Origin: an uncultured Nitrospinaceae bacterium
Lineage (GTDB): Bacteria; Nitrospinota; Nitrospinia; Nitrospinales; VA-1
Assembly: GCA_905182935.1 (NCBI GenBank)
Contig: CAJJDL010000128.1
Location: 1 to 18,234 of the forward strand
DNA: 18,234 bases
Reading direction: 5' to 3'
Numbering within the stretch: position 1 is the first letter of the stretch; every line of letters begins with the position of its first letter. The translations under genes were made by a program, and so were the position numbers. Under the pieces are notes generated by a model. It saw only the letters and a program-made list of their open reading frames with translations. It searched no databases and was not told the origin of the DNA. This document shows, one piece after another, positions 7,790-15,250 of this stretch.

Positions 7790-7833
7790 CTTGATTTATA
7801 AAACCTAAAATATTTTACTGAGAATAACTAGAG

Positions 7834-7857
7834 ATGACTCAACGAAGAAAGTCCTAG
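7834..7857 (+). CDS. seven-codon leader frame abutting the radical SAM gene
   Basis: ATG-ACT-CAA-CGA-AGA-AAG-TCC-TAG encodes MTQRRKS, and its stop touches the ATG of the next gene (TAGATG). It could couple translation to the downstream start, which lacks a good Shine-Dalgarno. A frame this short may be chance. Confidence 0.25.
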   Translation: MTQRRKS

Positions 7858-9657
7858 ATGAGAACCGCATTGATTTTTCCACCTCAATGGTATCCAAGTC
7901 AACCTTATTTGGCATTGCCAACACTTAAAGCATACCTTGAAACAAAGGGGCATGCAGTAGATCAGTTCGATTTTAATGTCGAGACTTACGACTTATTTCT
8001 CTCTAGAGGTTATCTCGAGCATTGTATTAAAAAAATAAGATCCAGACTTTCAAAATCAGTCAAATCTTCTGAAGATAATGAAGCAGAACCCATTCATCGG
8101 CAAATTGTAGAAGATGAGGGCTATTTAGAGACCATTCTCTCAGAAATCGATGATGCAAAACAGGTGCTACGAGACGAGGAGCGTTTTTTTCAGTTTGACG
8201 AATATAAAAATGCTTACACCACCTTAAAAGTGGCAATGCAATTAATCTCTTACGCACATTACCCAAGTAAAATCGACCTGGATTCTTTTTTCATGAAAGG
8301 TAACCCAGAAGAAAACCTTCAAGGAATTCTTACCGCAACACAAAGTTCGGGAACAAACCCTTTTCTCGAAGTTTACGAAGATTATCTATTAGCGAAGGTA
8401 GATTGGAATAAATATGGGTTAGTAGGCATTTCTATTATTCACGCCGGCCAGGTAATTCCGGGTCTAACCTTAGCCCGAATACTCAGAGCTCGTTACCCGC
8501 ACCTTCATGTAGTCATCGGTGGGAGTGTCTTTGCCCGACACCAAGACATTTTAGACGACAAAAAAATACTCTTTGAAGAAATGTTTCACAGCATCGTTTT
8601 ATTTGAGGGGGAACACCCACTAGATCAGCTGATAGAACACCTCAAAAAAGAAAAACCACTAGATACTGTCCCAAATCTAATTTATCTCAAAAATGGTAAG
8701 GTCGTTCGCAATGCAGCAGCCAAAGCACTTTCTTATGACCAATTAGCATGTCCCAACTTTGATGATCTGCCATTAGATAAATATCTAATGCCTTACCCTG
8801 TTCTGCCTTATATGGCTAGTAGAGGCTGCTACTGGGGCAAATGCACCTTCTGCACTCACAGCTTTATTTATGACTCGCATTACCGAAAAGAAAATGAAGA
8901 AAGAGTCGCAGAAGAGCTCGATTATCTTGGCAAAAAATATAAAACTAAATATTTTACATTTTCTGATGAAGCGATATCCCCAAACGCTTTTGATCGTATG
9001 TCGAAAGCAATTCTTACGCAAGGTGTAGATATGCGAGCCTTGGGTATGCTTAAGTTTGAGTCTGACTCAGTGGAAACAGTAGAACTTTTCGAAAATATGT
9101 ATAAGGCTGGATTTCTAATGCTATTTTTTGGCTTGGAAAGTGCGAATGACAGAATACTTTCGATTATTGAAAAAGGCTGTGACCAAAAGACTGAAAAAAG
9201 AGTTTTAGAAAATAGTTCCTTAGCGGGAATATGGAATCACCTTTACTTGTTTTTCGGATTCCCAACGGAAGAAAAACATGAGGCTCAGGAAACTATAGAT
9301 TTCACAGTTGAACATAGTGAATTAGGCGATGGTACTATCCATTCGGTGGGGCAATCCGTTTTTTCTTTGGAAAAAGATTCTGCCATTTACCATAACCCTG
9401 CAAAATTTCAAATAGACCGTATTTTACGTGATCCGGAACGAGATATGGCAATCATTTTTGATTACGAAATAGACAAGGGCATGTCGAAAGAAGAGGTCTT
9501 GGGTGTTTATGAAAACTTTAATAAAGTTATAGATGCCAACTTCCCATCACGTAATATCTGGAACTATCTATCACGCGAACATTTCCTTTTATACCTAGAT
9601 CATTATGGCCGAGAAGAGATTTTAAACATGGCTCGCCCGTTGGTTCAGTCTACCTAA
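7858..9657 (+). CDS. B12-binding-type radical SAM enzyme
   Basis: Protein of 599 residues. The N-terminus, LIFPPQWYPSQPYLALPTLK, is typical of cobalamin-binding radical SAM proteins. After a helical insert (~45-170) the Rossmann-like part resumes with LVGISIIHAGQVIPGLTLAR and HVVIGGSVFA, without the DXHXXG cobalamin motif, as is common in this class. The radical SAM core has CYWGKCTFC: C324, C329 and C332, a CX4CX2C spacing rather than CX3CX2C. Further marks are FTFSDEAISP, LFFGLESANDRIL and YLFFGFPTEEKHEAQETI. The C-terminal ~90 residues are of unknown type. Such enzymes methylate unactivated carbons or rearrange substrates, including peptides. It is first in a plus-strand block with TPR, MidA-like and SPASM-like partners. 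The substrate is unknown. Confidence 0.87.
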   Translation: MRTALIFPPQWYPSQPYLALPTLKAYLETKGHAVDQFDFNVETYDLFLSRGYLEHCIKKIRSRLSKSVKSSEDNEAEPIHRQIVEDEGYLETILSEIDDAKQVLRDEERFFQFDEYKNAYTTLKVAMQLISYAHYPSKIDLDSFFMKGNPEENLQGILTATQSSGTNPFLEVYEDYLLAKVDWNKYGLVGISIIHAGQVIPGLTLARILRARYPHLHVVIGGSVFARHQDILDDKKILFEEMFHSIVLFEGEHPLDQLIEHLKKEKPLDTVPNLIYLKNGKVVRNAAAKALSYDQLACPNFDDLPLDKYLMPYPVLPYMASRGCYWGKCTFCTHSFIYDSHYRKENEERVAEELDYLGKKYKTKYFTFSDEAISPNAFDRMSKAILTQGVDMRALGMLKFESDSVETVELFENMYKAGFLMLFFGLESANDRILSIIEKGCDQKTEKRVLENSSLAGIWNHLYLFFGFPTEEKHEAQETIDFTVEHSELGDGTIHSVGQSVFSLEKDSAIYHNPAKFQIDRILRDPERDMAIIFDYEIDKGMSKEEVLGVYENFNKVIDANFPSRNIWNYLSREHFLLYLDHYGREEILNMARPLVQST

Positions 9658-9682
9658 AAAAGTTCATATCTTTTAGCATTCC

Positions 9683-9711
9683 TTGACACCCATTGGGATA
9701 TCTTCTAAAGT
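9683..9711 (+). promoter_or_regulatory. candidate promoter before the TPR gene
   Basis: A perfect TTGACA (9683-9688), a 17-bp spacer and TAAAGT (9706-9711) lie in the 112-bp gap after the radical SAM gene. The TPR, methyltransferase and second radical SAM genes may therefore be transcribed on their own. Confidence 0.5.
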
Positions 9712-9769
9712 TATTTATATCCAAATTTTATAACGAACTAACTGCTATTTAGTGGAGTTTTAATAGACT

Positions 9770-10873
9770 ATGAGCGCTGAAGACAAAGGAGCCGGTTGGA
9801 CCACAATGAAAATAGATCCTGAAATATTTCAGGAACTTGGGGTGCGTGATCCAGAAGAAACAAAACGCGAAATGGCTATCTCAAAAAGAGTCCGGCAAGT
9901 TCGCAAAGAATTAAAAAGTGATCCAGACAATGCCGAACTACAGCTCGAGTTAGGGAGCCTTTTTATAGATGGAGGGGAGTTTGAGGACGCTATAAAACAA
10001 CTCAAACAAATAATTAGTCACGATAATAAAAATGGCCTCGCCTACAAGTTATTAGGAACCGCCTACGGAATGTCTAACCACGAAGACGAGGCTATTCGAG
10101 AGTTGACCCGCGCCACAGAACTACGGAGGGAGGATTCAGAGATTTATTTTAACTTAGGTGGCGTGTTCATGCTCAGGGACATGTTCGAAAGTGCCGCTCG
10201 ATGCTTTAGAAAAGTAATCGAACTCGACCCTATGGATCGCTTGGGATATGCCAATCTAGCAGCAGCCTATGATGTGGAAAAAAAATATGACGAAGAAGTG
10301 CAAGTCCTTAAAAAGATTCTAATGTTTTCTCCTGAGGACATTGAACTTCGTTCAGCCCTAAGCACCGCCTATTTTAATTCAGAAAAATATGACGAGGCAC
10401 TTAATCATGCTCTTTGCGTTATAGAGCTCGATGAAAAAGACCCTCAAGCCTATTGTAATTTAGGCAGTTGTTATTCGGCGCAAAACATGGTTGATGAGGC
10501 CATAAAGGCCTTTCAGAAAGCTAGCGAAATTGATCCCGACTATTCTCTACCACATACTAACCTTGGCAGTTTATACGCTACTGTTGGGCGACTGGAAAAA
10601 GCAATTAAAGAATTCAAACTAGCCACTAGTATGAATAAAGGTGACGCTCTCGCTTGGATGAACCTATATCAGTGTTATAAAGAAGTTGGGAGAATGGAAG
10701 ACGCCCAAGAAGCTTACAGAACATACGAGGGCATACTAAATCAAGAAACCCAAGGTGCTGCTTCAGATCACAATAATATTCCTGGCGGAGTTGTCGGGAC
10801 TGGTCAACTTGCATCAGGTTCAGACCTTGAGGCTGCGGCTCCGGGAATGGAAGAACTTGAATCGGAGTCCTGA
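9770..10873 (+). CDS. TPR-repeat protein with Gly/Ala-rich tail
   Basis: Protein of 367 residues without a signal peptide. Residues ~50-320 hold about eight tetratricopeptide repeats in register, e.g. AELQLELGSLFIDGGEFEDA, GLAYKLLGTAYGMSNHEDEA, EIYFNLGGVFMLRDMFESAA, QAYCNLGSCYSAQNMVDEA and LPHTNLGSLYATVGRLEKA. Residues 329-367 form a low-complexity tail rich in Gly, Ala, Ser and Glu that is not part of the solenoid. It probably serves as a scaffold or substrate adaptor for the enzymes encoded on either side. A GGAG lies 12 bases before the ATG. The methyltransferase gene follows after 21 bp. Confidence 0.85.
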   Translation: MSAEDKGAGWTTMKIDPEIFQELGVRDPEETKREMAISKRVRQVRKELKSDPDNAELQLELGSLFIDGGEFEDAIKQLKQIISHDNKNGLAYKLLGTAYGMSNHEDEAIRELTRATELRREDSEIYFNLGGVFMLRDMFESAARCFRKVIELDPMDRLGYANLAAAYDVEKKYDEEVQVLKKILMFSPEDIELRSALSTAYFNSEKYDEALNHALCVIELDEKDPQAYCNLGSCYSAQNMVDEAIKAFQKASEIDPDYSLPHTNLGSLYATVGRLEKAIKEFKLATSMNKGDALAWMNLYQCYKEVGRMEDAQEAYRTYEGILNQETQGAASDHNNIPGGVVGTGQLASGSDLEAAAPGMEELESES

Positions 10874-10894
10874 TTAAGCTTTTAAGTATCTCTC

Positions 10895-12277
10895 ATGAAT
10901 TCTCAAACTCGACTCCTTCCCCTCGGTGATTTTAAACCTGCTGATGAATGGCAGACTCATGTCAACGAAATATTTTATGGCATACAGGGTCCGAGCATTC
11001 ATAATCATTTCCAAACTTATGTTAGCCAGGATCATAGGCTCGCCCATGCGCTAGCAGAAGACTATTTCAAACAATCATGTAAACTAGCTGAAAAAAATCA
11101 ACCCCGATTCATAATGGAATGGGGAGTAGGAAATGGAAATCTAGCCGGTTGTTTCCTAAGTCACCTAAAATCGATCGATACCCAAGGACAGGTTTACCCT
11201 AATACGAGTTATATTTTGTGCGACTTCTCTATGGAGATTCTAAAAGGAGCGCGAAATAACTTAAAATTAGAAGACCATATAGGGAAGTTTTTCACTATTC
11301 AAGTTGATGCAAATCATATGGATTGTTTTCGCGAGAATACGATTCATAAAATTATTTCCAATGAAATCTGGGATGACCTTTCGACCAAAGTTTTACTAAA
11401 ACAAGATAACTGTCTTTACGAAGAGTATTTACAACCTTTAATCGACCCAAATGCATTAGAAATTAACATAGATAGCTTCATTAAACCTTTCAATGAAAAA
11501 AACCTTCATCGCCTAAAAGCCTACCCTGACATTTTACAATTTATCCTCTGGGAGCGAACCTATCAACGTGTTGATATCAATGATTGGCCTCATGCAGCAA
11601 TATTACAAAATCATATCGACCTATTAGATAATGAAATTCCTACTCCGATCAATATCGGAGCATTAGCAACCTTGAAACGCGCACGGTCTCTCCTTAAACT
11701 AGACGGATTAGGGTATACGGGAATGGATTACGGAATGTACTCTATGCGTGAACTAAACTTTTCAGGTCGTCCATACTTCAATCTTTACGGTGGGCAATAT
11801 ACTTTTATGGTAAATTTCGAATTATTATGCGACTGGGCGAAAGCAGAAGGGTTTTCATCCATTGAGAAAGACTACCAGCATCACTATGTCGGGAAACATT
11901 TAAAAGACAAGGTCATCAGCCTAGTGGAACTATTACAGAGTCATCACAAGGTGCAAACCATGGATTCCTGGGATAGAGATATCCTTATGCTTAAAACATT
12001 GGATACCTTAAACAAAGTTTATAAAAGCAACTACCACTATAAAATGAAGTACTCCTCAATAGAAGGAACTCCAGACAATCAAAGACAACAAATAAAAGAA
12101 CTTACGGACAAGTTAAGCACCAACGGAGTACCTGATACAGTGGCTTATATCAGTGAAAAAGAAGTAATGCAAGTCTGTGTCGATCTTGCCAAACTTGGAT
12201 ATCGTGAGCAGGAATACTCTTCTCTTTTTCAAGCACCCACGGAACCTATTTCATTTGTTATTATGAATTTACGCTAA
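10895..12277 (+). CDS. MidA-like (DUF185) SAM-dependent methyltransferase
   Basis: Protein of 460 residues. It shows the landmarks of the MidA/NDUFAF7 family (DUF185). The SAM loop is MEWGVGNGNLAG at 74-85, followed by a YILCDFSMEIL strand. ISNEIWDDL (~154-162) corresponds to the family's NEvlDALP motif. A late GYTGMDYGMYSMREL and GQYTFMVNFELL correspond to the family's DYG and DITAHVDF motifs. NDUFAF7 methylates an arginine of a complex I subunit; the bacterial substrates are mostly unknown. The protein is longer than typical and the catalytic motif differs (WDDL for DALP), so it is a divergent branch. No clear Shine-Dalgarno is present; translation may be coupled to the TPR gene 21 bp upstream. 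The second radical SAM gene follows after 118 bp. Confidence 0.77.
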   Translation: MNSQTRLLPLGDFKPADEWQTHVNEIFYGIQGPSIHNHFQTYVSQDHRLAHALAEDYFKQSCKLAEKNQPRFIMEWGVGNGNLAGCFLSHLKSIDTQGQVYPNTSYILCDFSMEILKGARNNLKLEDHIGKFFTIQVDANHMDCFRENTIHKIISNEIWDDLSTKVLLKQDNCLYEEYLQPLIDPNALEINIDSFIKPFNEKNLHRLKAYPDILQFILWERTYQRVDINDWPHAAILQNHIDLLDNEIPTPINIGALATLKRARSLLKLDGLGYTGMDYGMYSMRELNFSGRPYFNLYGGQYTFMVNFELLCDWAKAEGFSSIEKDYQHHYVGKHLKDKVISLVELLQSHHKVQTMDSWDRDILMLKTLDTLNKVYKSNYHYKMKYSSIEGTPDNQRQQIKELTDKLSTNGVPDTVAYISEKEVMQVCVDLAKLGYREQEYSSLFQAPTEPISFVIMNLR

Positions 12278-12348
12278 TGGCAAGCTATTTCCTCTATAAT
12301 AAGGACGAGAAATTACCGCACCTCCAACTTATATCTAAAGGCTCATGA

Positions 12349-12356
12349 GGGGGGGG
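12349..12356 (+). repeat. G8 tract upstream of the second radical SAM gene
   Basis: Eight consecutive G residues 40 bp before the ATG at 12396, in the gap after the methyltransferase gene. A length change would alter the spacing of any promoter or leader structure here. Confidence 0.55.
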
Positions 12357-12395
12357 TAGGCGAACACTTATAAATCTTATTTTGGATTCTTCCCG

Positions 12396-13415
12396 ATGCT
12401 TAGTATTTTTGTTGAGGCCAGTTGCAATCGTTACAACAGGGATGAATGTGTAGATTGCCATGTATTTGAACCTCTAAACGAAATCCCAAAGGCGGACTGG
12501 CATATGACGACAAACCAAGCTCGCGTCATGGCTGAAAAAATCAAACAAATCGACACCCTTAATGCTCTAGCAAAACAGGAAATCAATTTGACCGGGGGTG
12601 AGGCCACACAAAACCCAAATATTGTTGAAATTTTTAAAATTTTTCAATCAGCATCTCCCTCTGTTTGCATGCATACAAATTTAGAAATGAACTCCAAATC
12701 ATCGAAACGTTGGTTGCGGTTGGTTGAAATAGTAAAAGTTGGTGGTCGAGTAGATATAACACTTTATCCCACTGCCTGGGAAAAGTTTCAGAAACCTCTC
12801 CTAAAAGAATTGATCACTCTACAGAACCGAATGATAATAAATATTAGTTTTGAGAACCTTACCCACCTTCAAAAGCAAATCCAAATATTGACAAAATTTT
12901 TCTCTAAAGAGGGAGCTAATTTTGACCACATAGTAAGTTTTCTCCAAGTGTATAGTGAGAAAGTTTCTTGGCTAATAAAAAACCAACCAGGGTGTGATGA
13001 ATCTATCTACACAACCCACTTGAGTAACACAGAGGCTTTTGCGTATGGTAAAAAATTCACCCTAGGCATTAGTTTACTACCAGCATTTAAGGTTGATGCA
13101 GAGGGGAAACGCTCTATGGCATCGACTCCATTTCCTAATAATCCTTATATAATTCACTGTCCTGCTGCGAGAGGGTCTATAGATATCATGACAGTGAGGC
13201 AAACTGGAGAAATGACGCCCTGCTGCGATGTAGGAAACCTAAAATGCCAGCCCAAATTTGGTAATCTACTAACCGATTCACCTAATGAAATTAAAGCTAA
13301 GTTTGAGGAATCAAGTAAAATAATGTTTGCTGGAATTTCAAAAAACCAAGAAAACCTAAAAAGCGGAAGATCTGGGGAATGGGTGGAAGAGGGCATCCCA
13401 CCTTATTGTGGTTAA
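12396..13415 (+). CDS. radical SAM protein with SPASM-like C-terminal cysteines (paralog 2)
   Basis: Protein of 339 residues, alignable with the product of 496-1521 over its whole length and identical at roughly half the positions by eye. C10, C18 and C21 form the CX7CX2C cluster motif; LTGGEATQNP near residue 70 is the GGE motif. Conserved late cysteines are C255, C276, C277, C284 and C338, in IIHCPAARG, MTPCCDVGNLKC and the terminal PPYCG, as expected for an auxiliary iron-sulfur cluster. The middle third (~165-235) is the most divergent from the paralog, which may reflect different substrates. Only a weak GGA precedes the start. It is last in the block with the B12-type enzyme, TPR protein and methyltransferase, and converges with the NHL gene, from which it is separated by a hairpin. 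Confidence 0.82.
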   Translation: MLSIFVEASCNRYNRDECVDCHVFEPLNEIPKADWHMTTNQARVMAEKIKQIDTLNALAKQEINLTGGEATQNPNIVEIFKIFQSASPSVCMHTNLEMNSKSSKRWLRLVEIVKVGGRVDITLYPTAWEKFQKPLLKELITLQNRMIINISFENLTHLQKQIQILTKFFSKEGANFDHIVSFLQVYSEKVSWLIKNQPGCDESIYTTHLSNTEAFAYGKKFTLGISLLPAFKVDAEGKRSMASTPFPNNPYIIHCPAARGSIDIMTVRQTGEMTPCCDVGNLKCQPKFGNLLTDSPNEIKAKFEESSKIMFAGISKNQENLKSGRSGEWVEEGIPPYCG

Positions 13416-13432
13416 TAATTAGCAAGTGTAAT

Positions 13433-13465
13433 AAAAAAACGACCCCCGTCAACAAACGAGGGCCG
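13433..13465 (-). terminator. intrinsic terminator of the NHL gene
   Basis: Arms 13440-13449 and 13456-13465 pair over 10 bp on the minus-strand transcript, two of the pairs being G-U, with a six-base loop. Seven T residues follow on the minus strand (A7 at 13433-13439). On the plus-strand transcript the two wobbles become A-C mismatches and no T-run follows, so it should act only for the minus-strand operon. Confidence 0.85.
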
Positions 13466-13490
13466 ATTAATTTAATGCCTATTAAAAGCT

Positions 13491-15131
13491 TTAAACTGAA
13501 GGAAGTTCCTCCGCCGGAGTGGCTTGATCATCTTCATCCTCATCGGCCAAGTAATCTTCATCCTCATCTTCACCAATAAGCAGATTAGCATCTTCTATCT
13601 CAATAAAATCATCCTGCTCTTTATCTTCTTCTTCAGGCATGATTGGGAGTTCATTCCATACAGCCACCCGAGAGTTTCCTCTATCAGCTATGAAAAGTTT
13701 AAACAAATATTCTGGAATGTATTCATCTGTATTAGCCTCTTCAACCCCACCTTCGAGAGAGGATTCGTCTAGACTCTCTTCTAACGGCTTTTTTTCAGGT
13801 CTCTCTTCAAGAGGAACCCAGTCTGGGTTTTCTTCTTCCTCTAACCACAACCCGTAAGGATCATTTAAGGTTGCCGCATTGGCCTTAGTGTAACGATTAT
13901 GCCTGTTGTCATAAAAATTAGATTGACCGAATACCATGTCTGCTGGTTGCCCATTTTCCGTTGGAACTTCTTTCCAGTACAATACTCGATTATTACCACT
14001 ATCTGATACAAAAAATCCTGTTTTTCCGGCAACAACATCGTTAGGGAAATACAGTGAGCCTTGATCAGCTCTATTCTCACCTTTCCCCATATTAGGACTA
14101 CGAGAAACAAAATCTTTTTGACCTATCACCACATCTGCCGGCTGGCCATTATCACGTGGCAAACTATTCCATATGAGCACTCGGTTGTTTCCCTGGTCAA
14201 CAACAAATACTTTGTCATTTTCCACGTCATAAAACACCCCTGTCGGAAAACTTAATGTATCCTGCAGAACATTATCAAAGTCTCCTCGATTGGCATCCCG
14301 TTCGTCCATATCTTTCTGTCCGAGACAAAGATCTGCATTCCATCCATCTGAGAAAGGAATTTTTTTCCAAATCAGAACCCTATGATTGTCTTTATCAGCA
14401 ACAAAAACATGTTGGTCATCCCCCGAACAAATTCCCGTCGGGAAAAACAGCGAACCAGACCCAACTAACCCTTCTCGATTAGCTTCATTTTGTTCCAGGT
14501 TATCCTGCCCCATAACGAGAGTTGGGGGCTCTCCATCATCAGATGGGATGCCATTCCATCGAGCCACGCGATGATTTCCACTATCAACAACATAAAGCTT
14601 GCCGTCAATCACACTGAGCCCAGCAGGCATAGATAAAGTATCTTCTTCAGCCTTACTGATTGTAAAACCATCTAAGTTTTCATCTCCTAAACCGGAAGTC
14701 ATCTCATCGAGAGTTGTGGATAGTCCTCTATTTTCAAGACAATCTGCAAAGTCTTCTTGACCAAGAACTACATTGGACGGTTCTCCCATTTCCTCTGGGA
14801 ATTGGTCCCAAATTAAAACACGATGATTCCCGCCATCGGAAACAAATAACATATCTCCAAATTTACAAATGGCATGCGGCGCTGATAAAGTATTATCTCC
14901 TGGATCATCCGCACCTCGGTTAGACATTACAGTGGAGAAGTCACCCTGACCAATAATAAGGTAGGCCCCCTTCTCTGGAACCTTCTCCTCAACAACCTCA
15001 TCTGATTCATCTAATTCATCGTCTTCATCGACTTCGAGTTCATCTAATTCTTCGTCTTCATCAACCTCAACTAACTCAAGGGATTCTCCCTCATCGGCTT
15101 CTTTTTCATTCTCTTGATCTTCATCCGACAT
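13491..15131 (-). CDS. acidic NHL-repeat propeller protein with GQ-motif blades
   Basis: Protein of 546 residues from the ATG at 15131. Six NHL signatures (SDGGNHRVLIW, VDSGNHRVARW, ADKDNHRVLIW, VDQGNNRVLIW, SDSGNNRVLYW, ADRGNSRVAVW) indicate a six-bladed propeller. Blades begin with a GQxDF-type strand and often an NRG turn, the widespread 'VLGQ' type of NHL protein. Residues 1-~50 and the last ~50 are extremely acidic, Asp/Glu runs likely disordered. A further acidic insert precedes the last blade. No signal peptide is seen. A TTG at 15152 could also open the frame, but GGAGGTGA at 15137-15144 clearly supports 15131. It follows the diheme protein gene by 119 bp and ends at a terminator, so it may be co-expressed with that respiratory protein. 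Confidence 0.85.
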   Translation of the reverse strand: MSDEDQENEKEADEGESLELVEVDEDEELDELEVDEDDELDESDEVVEEKVPEKGAYLIIGQGDFSTVMSNRGADDPGDNTLSAPHAICKFGDMLFVSDGGNHRVLIWDQFPEEMGEPSNVVLGQEDFADCLENRGLSTTLDEMTSGLGDENLDGFTISKAEEDTLSMPAGLSVIDGKLYVVDSGNHRVARWNGIPSDDGEPPTLVMGQDNLEQNEANREGLVGSGSLFFPTGICSGDDQHVFVADKDNHRVLIWKKIPFSDGWNADLCLGQKDMDERDANRGDFDNVLQDTLSFPTGVFYDVENDKVFVVDQGNNRVLIWNSLPRDNGQPADVVIGQKDFVSRSPNMGKGENRADQGSLYFPNDVVAGKTGFFVSDSGNNRVLYWKEVPTENGQPADMVFGQSNFYDNRHNRYTKANAATLNDPYGLWLEEEENPDWVPLEERPEKKPLEESLDESSLEGGVEEANTDEYIPEYLFKLFIADRGNSRVAVWNELPIMPEEEDKEQDDFIEIEDANLLIGEDEDEDYLADEDEDDQATPAEELPSV

Positions 15132-15136
15132 ACCGC

Positions 15137-15144
15137 TCACCTCC
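15137..15144 (-). promoter_or_regulatory. ribosome binding site that fixes the NHL gene start
   Basis: Minus-strand GGAGGTGA, five bases before the ATG at 15131, is one of the best Shine-Dalgarno matches in the window. It rules in favour of this ATG over the in-frame TTG at 15152, which lies upstream of the site. Confidence 0.7.
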
Positions 15145-15250
15145 AAACTCAATTACATAAAATTTTTCAAAACAAGCACAAACCCTTCCCCATCTGATTG
15201 GGATAATTAAAAATGAATGGAATACACTATGAACGATTGCACCCCTCACT

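Larger units (their letters stand above)
7537..7857. other. divergent intergenic region, 321 bp
   Basis: Separates the minus-strand helical protein gene from the plus-strand radical SAM block. It holds two back-to-back sigma70-like promoters (listed separately), the ribosome binding site of the TTG-start gene, and a seven-codon mini-frame directly before the radical SAM start. No other structure was seen. Confidence 0.7.

Noticed and set aside
12345..12359. Four-codon frame ATG-AGG-GGG-GGG-TAG before the second radical SAM gene
   Set aside because: Too short, with no ribosome binding site; mentioned only because it contains the G8 tract.
496..13415. Recombination between the two inverted radical SAM paralogs, or a composite transposon
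   Set aside because: Nucleotide similarity is too low by eye (about three quarters in the best stretch), and no transposase or terminal repeats are present.
13440..13465. Bidirectional terminator serving the plus-strand radical SAM gene as well
   Set aside because: On the plus strand two pairs become A-C mismatches and no T-run follows; it is convincing only for the minus strand.
13524..14923. Several plus-strand open frames across the acidic NHL gene
   Set aside because: They are antisense shadows of a strongly supported repeat gene, without ribosome binding sites or family features.
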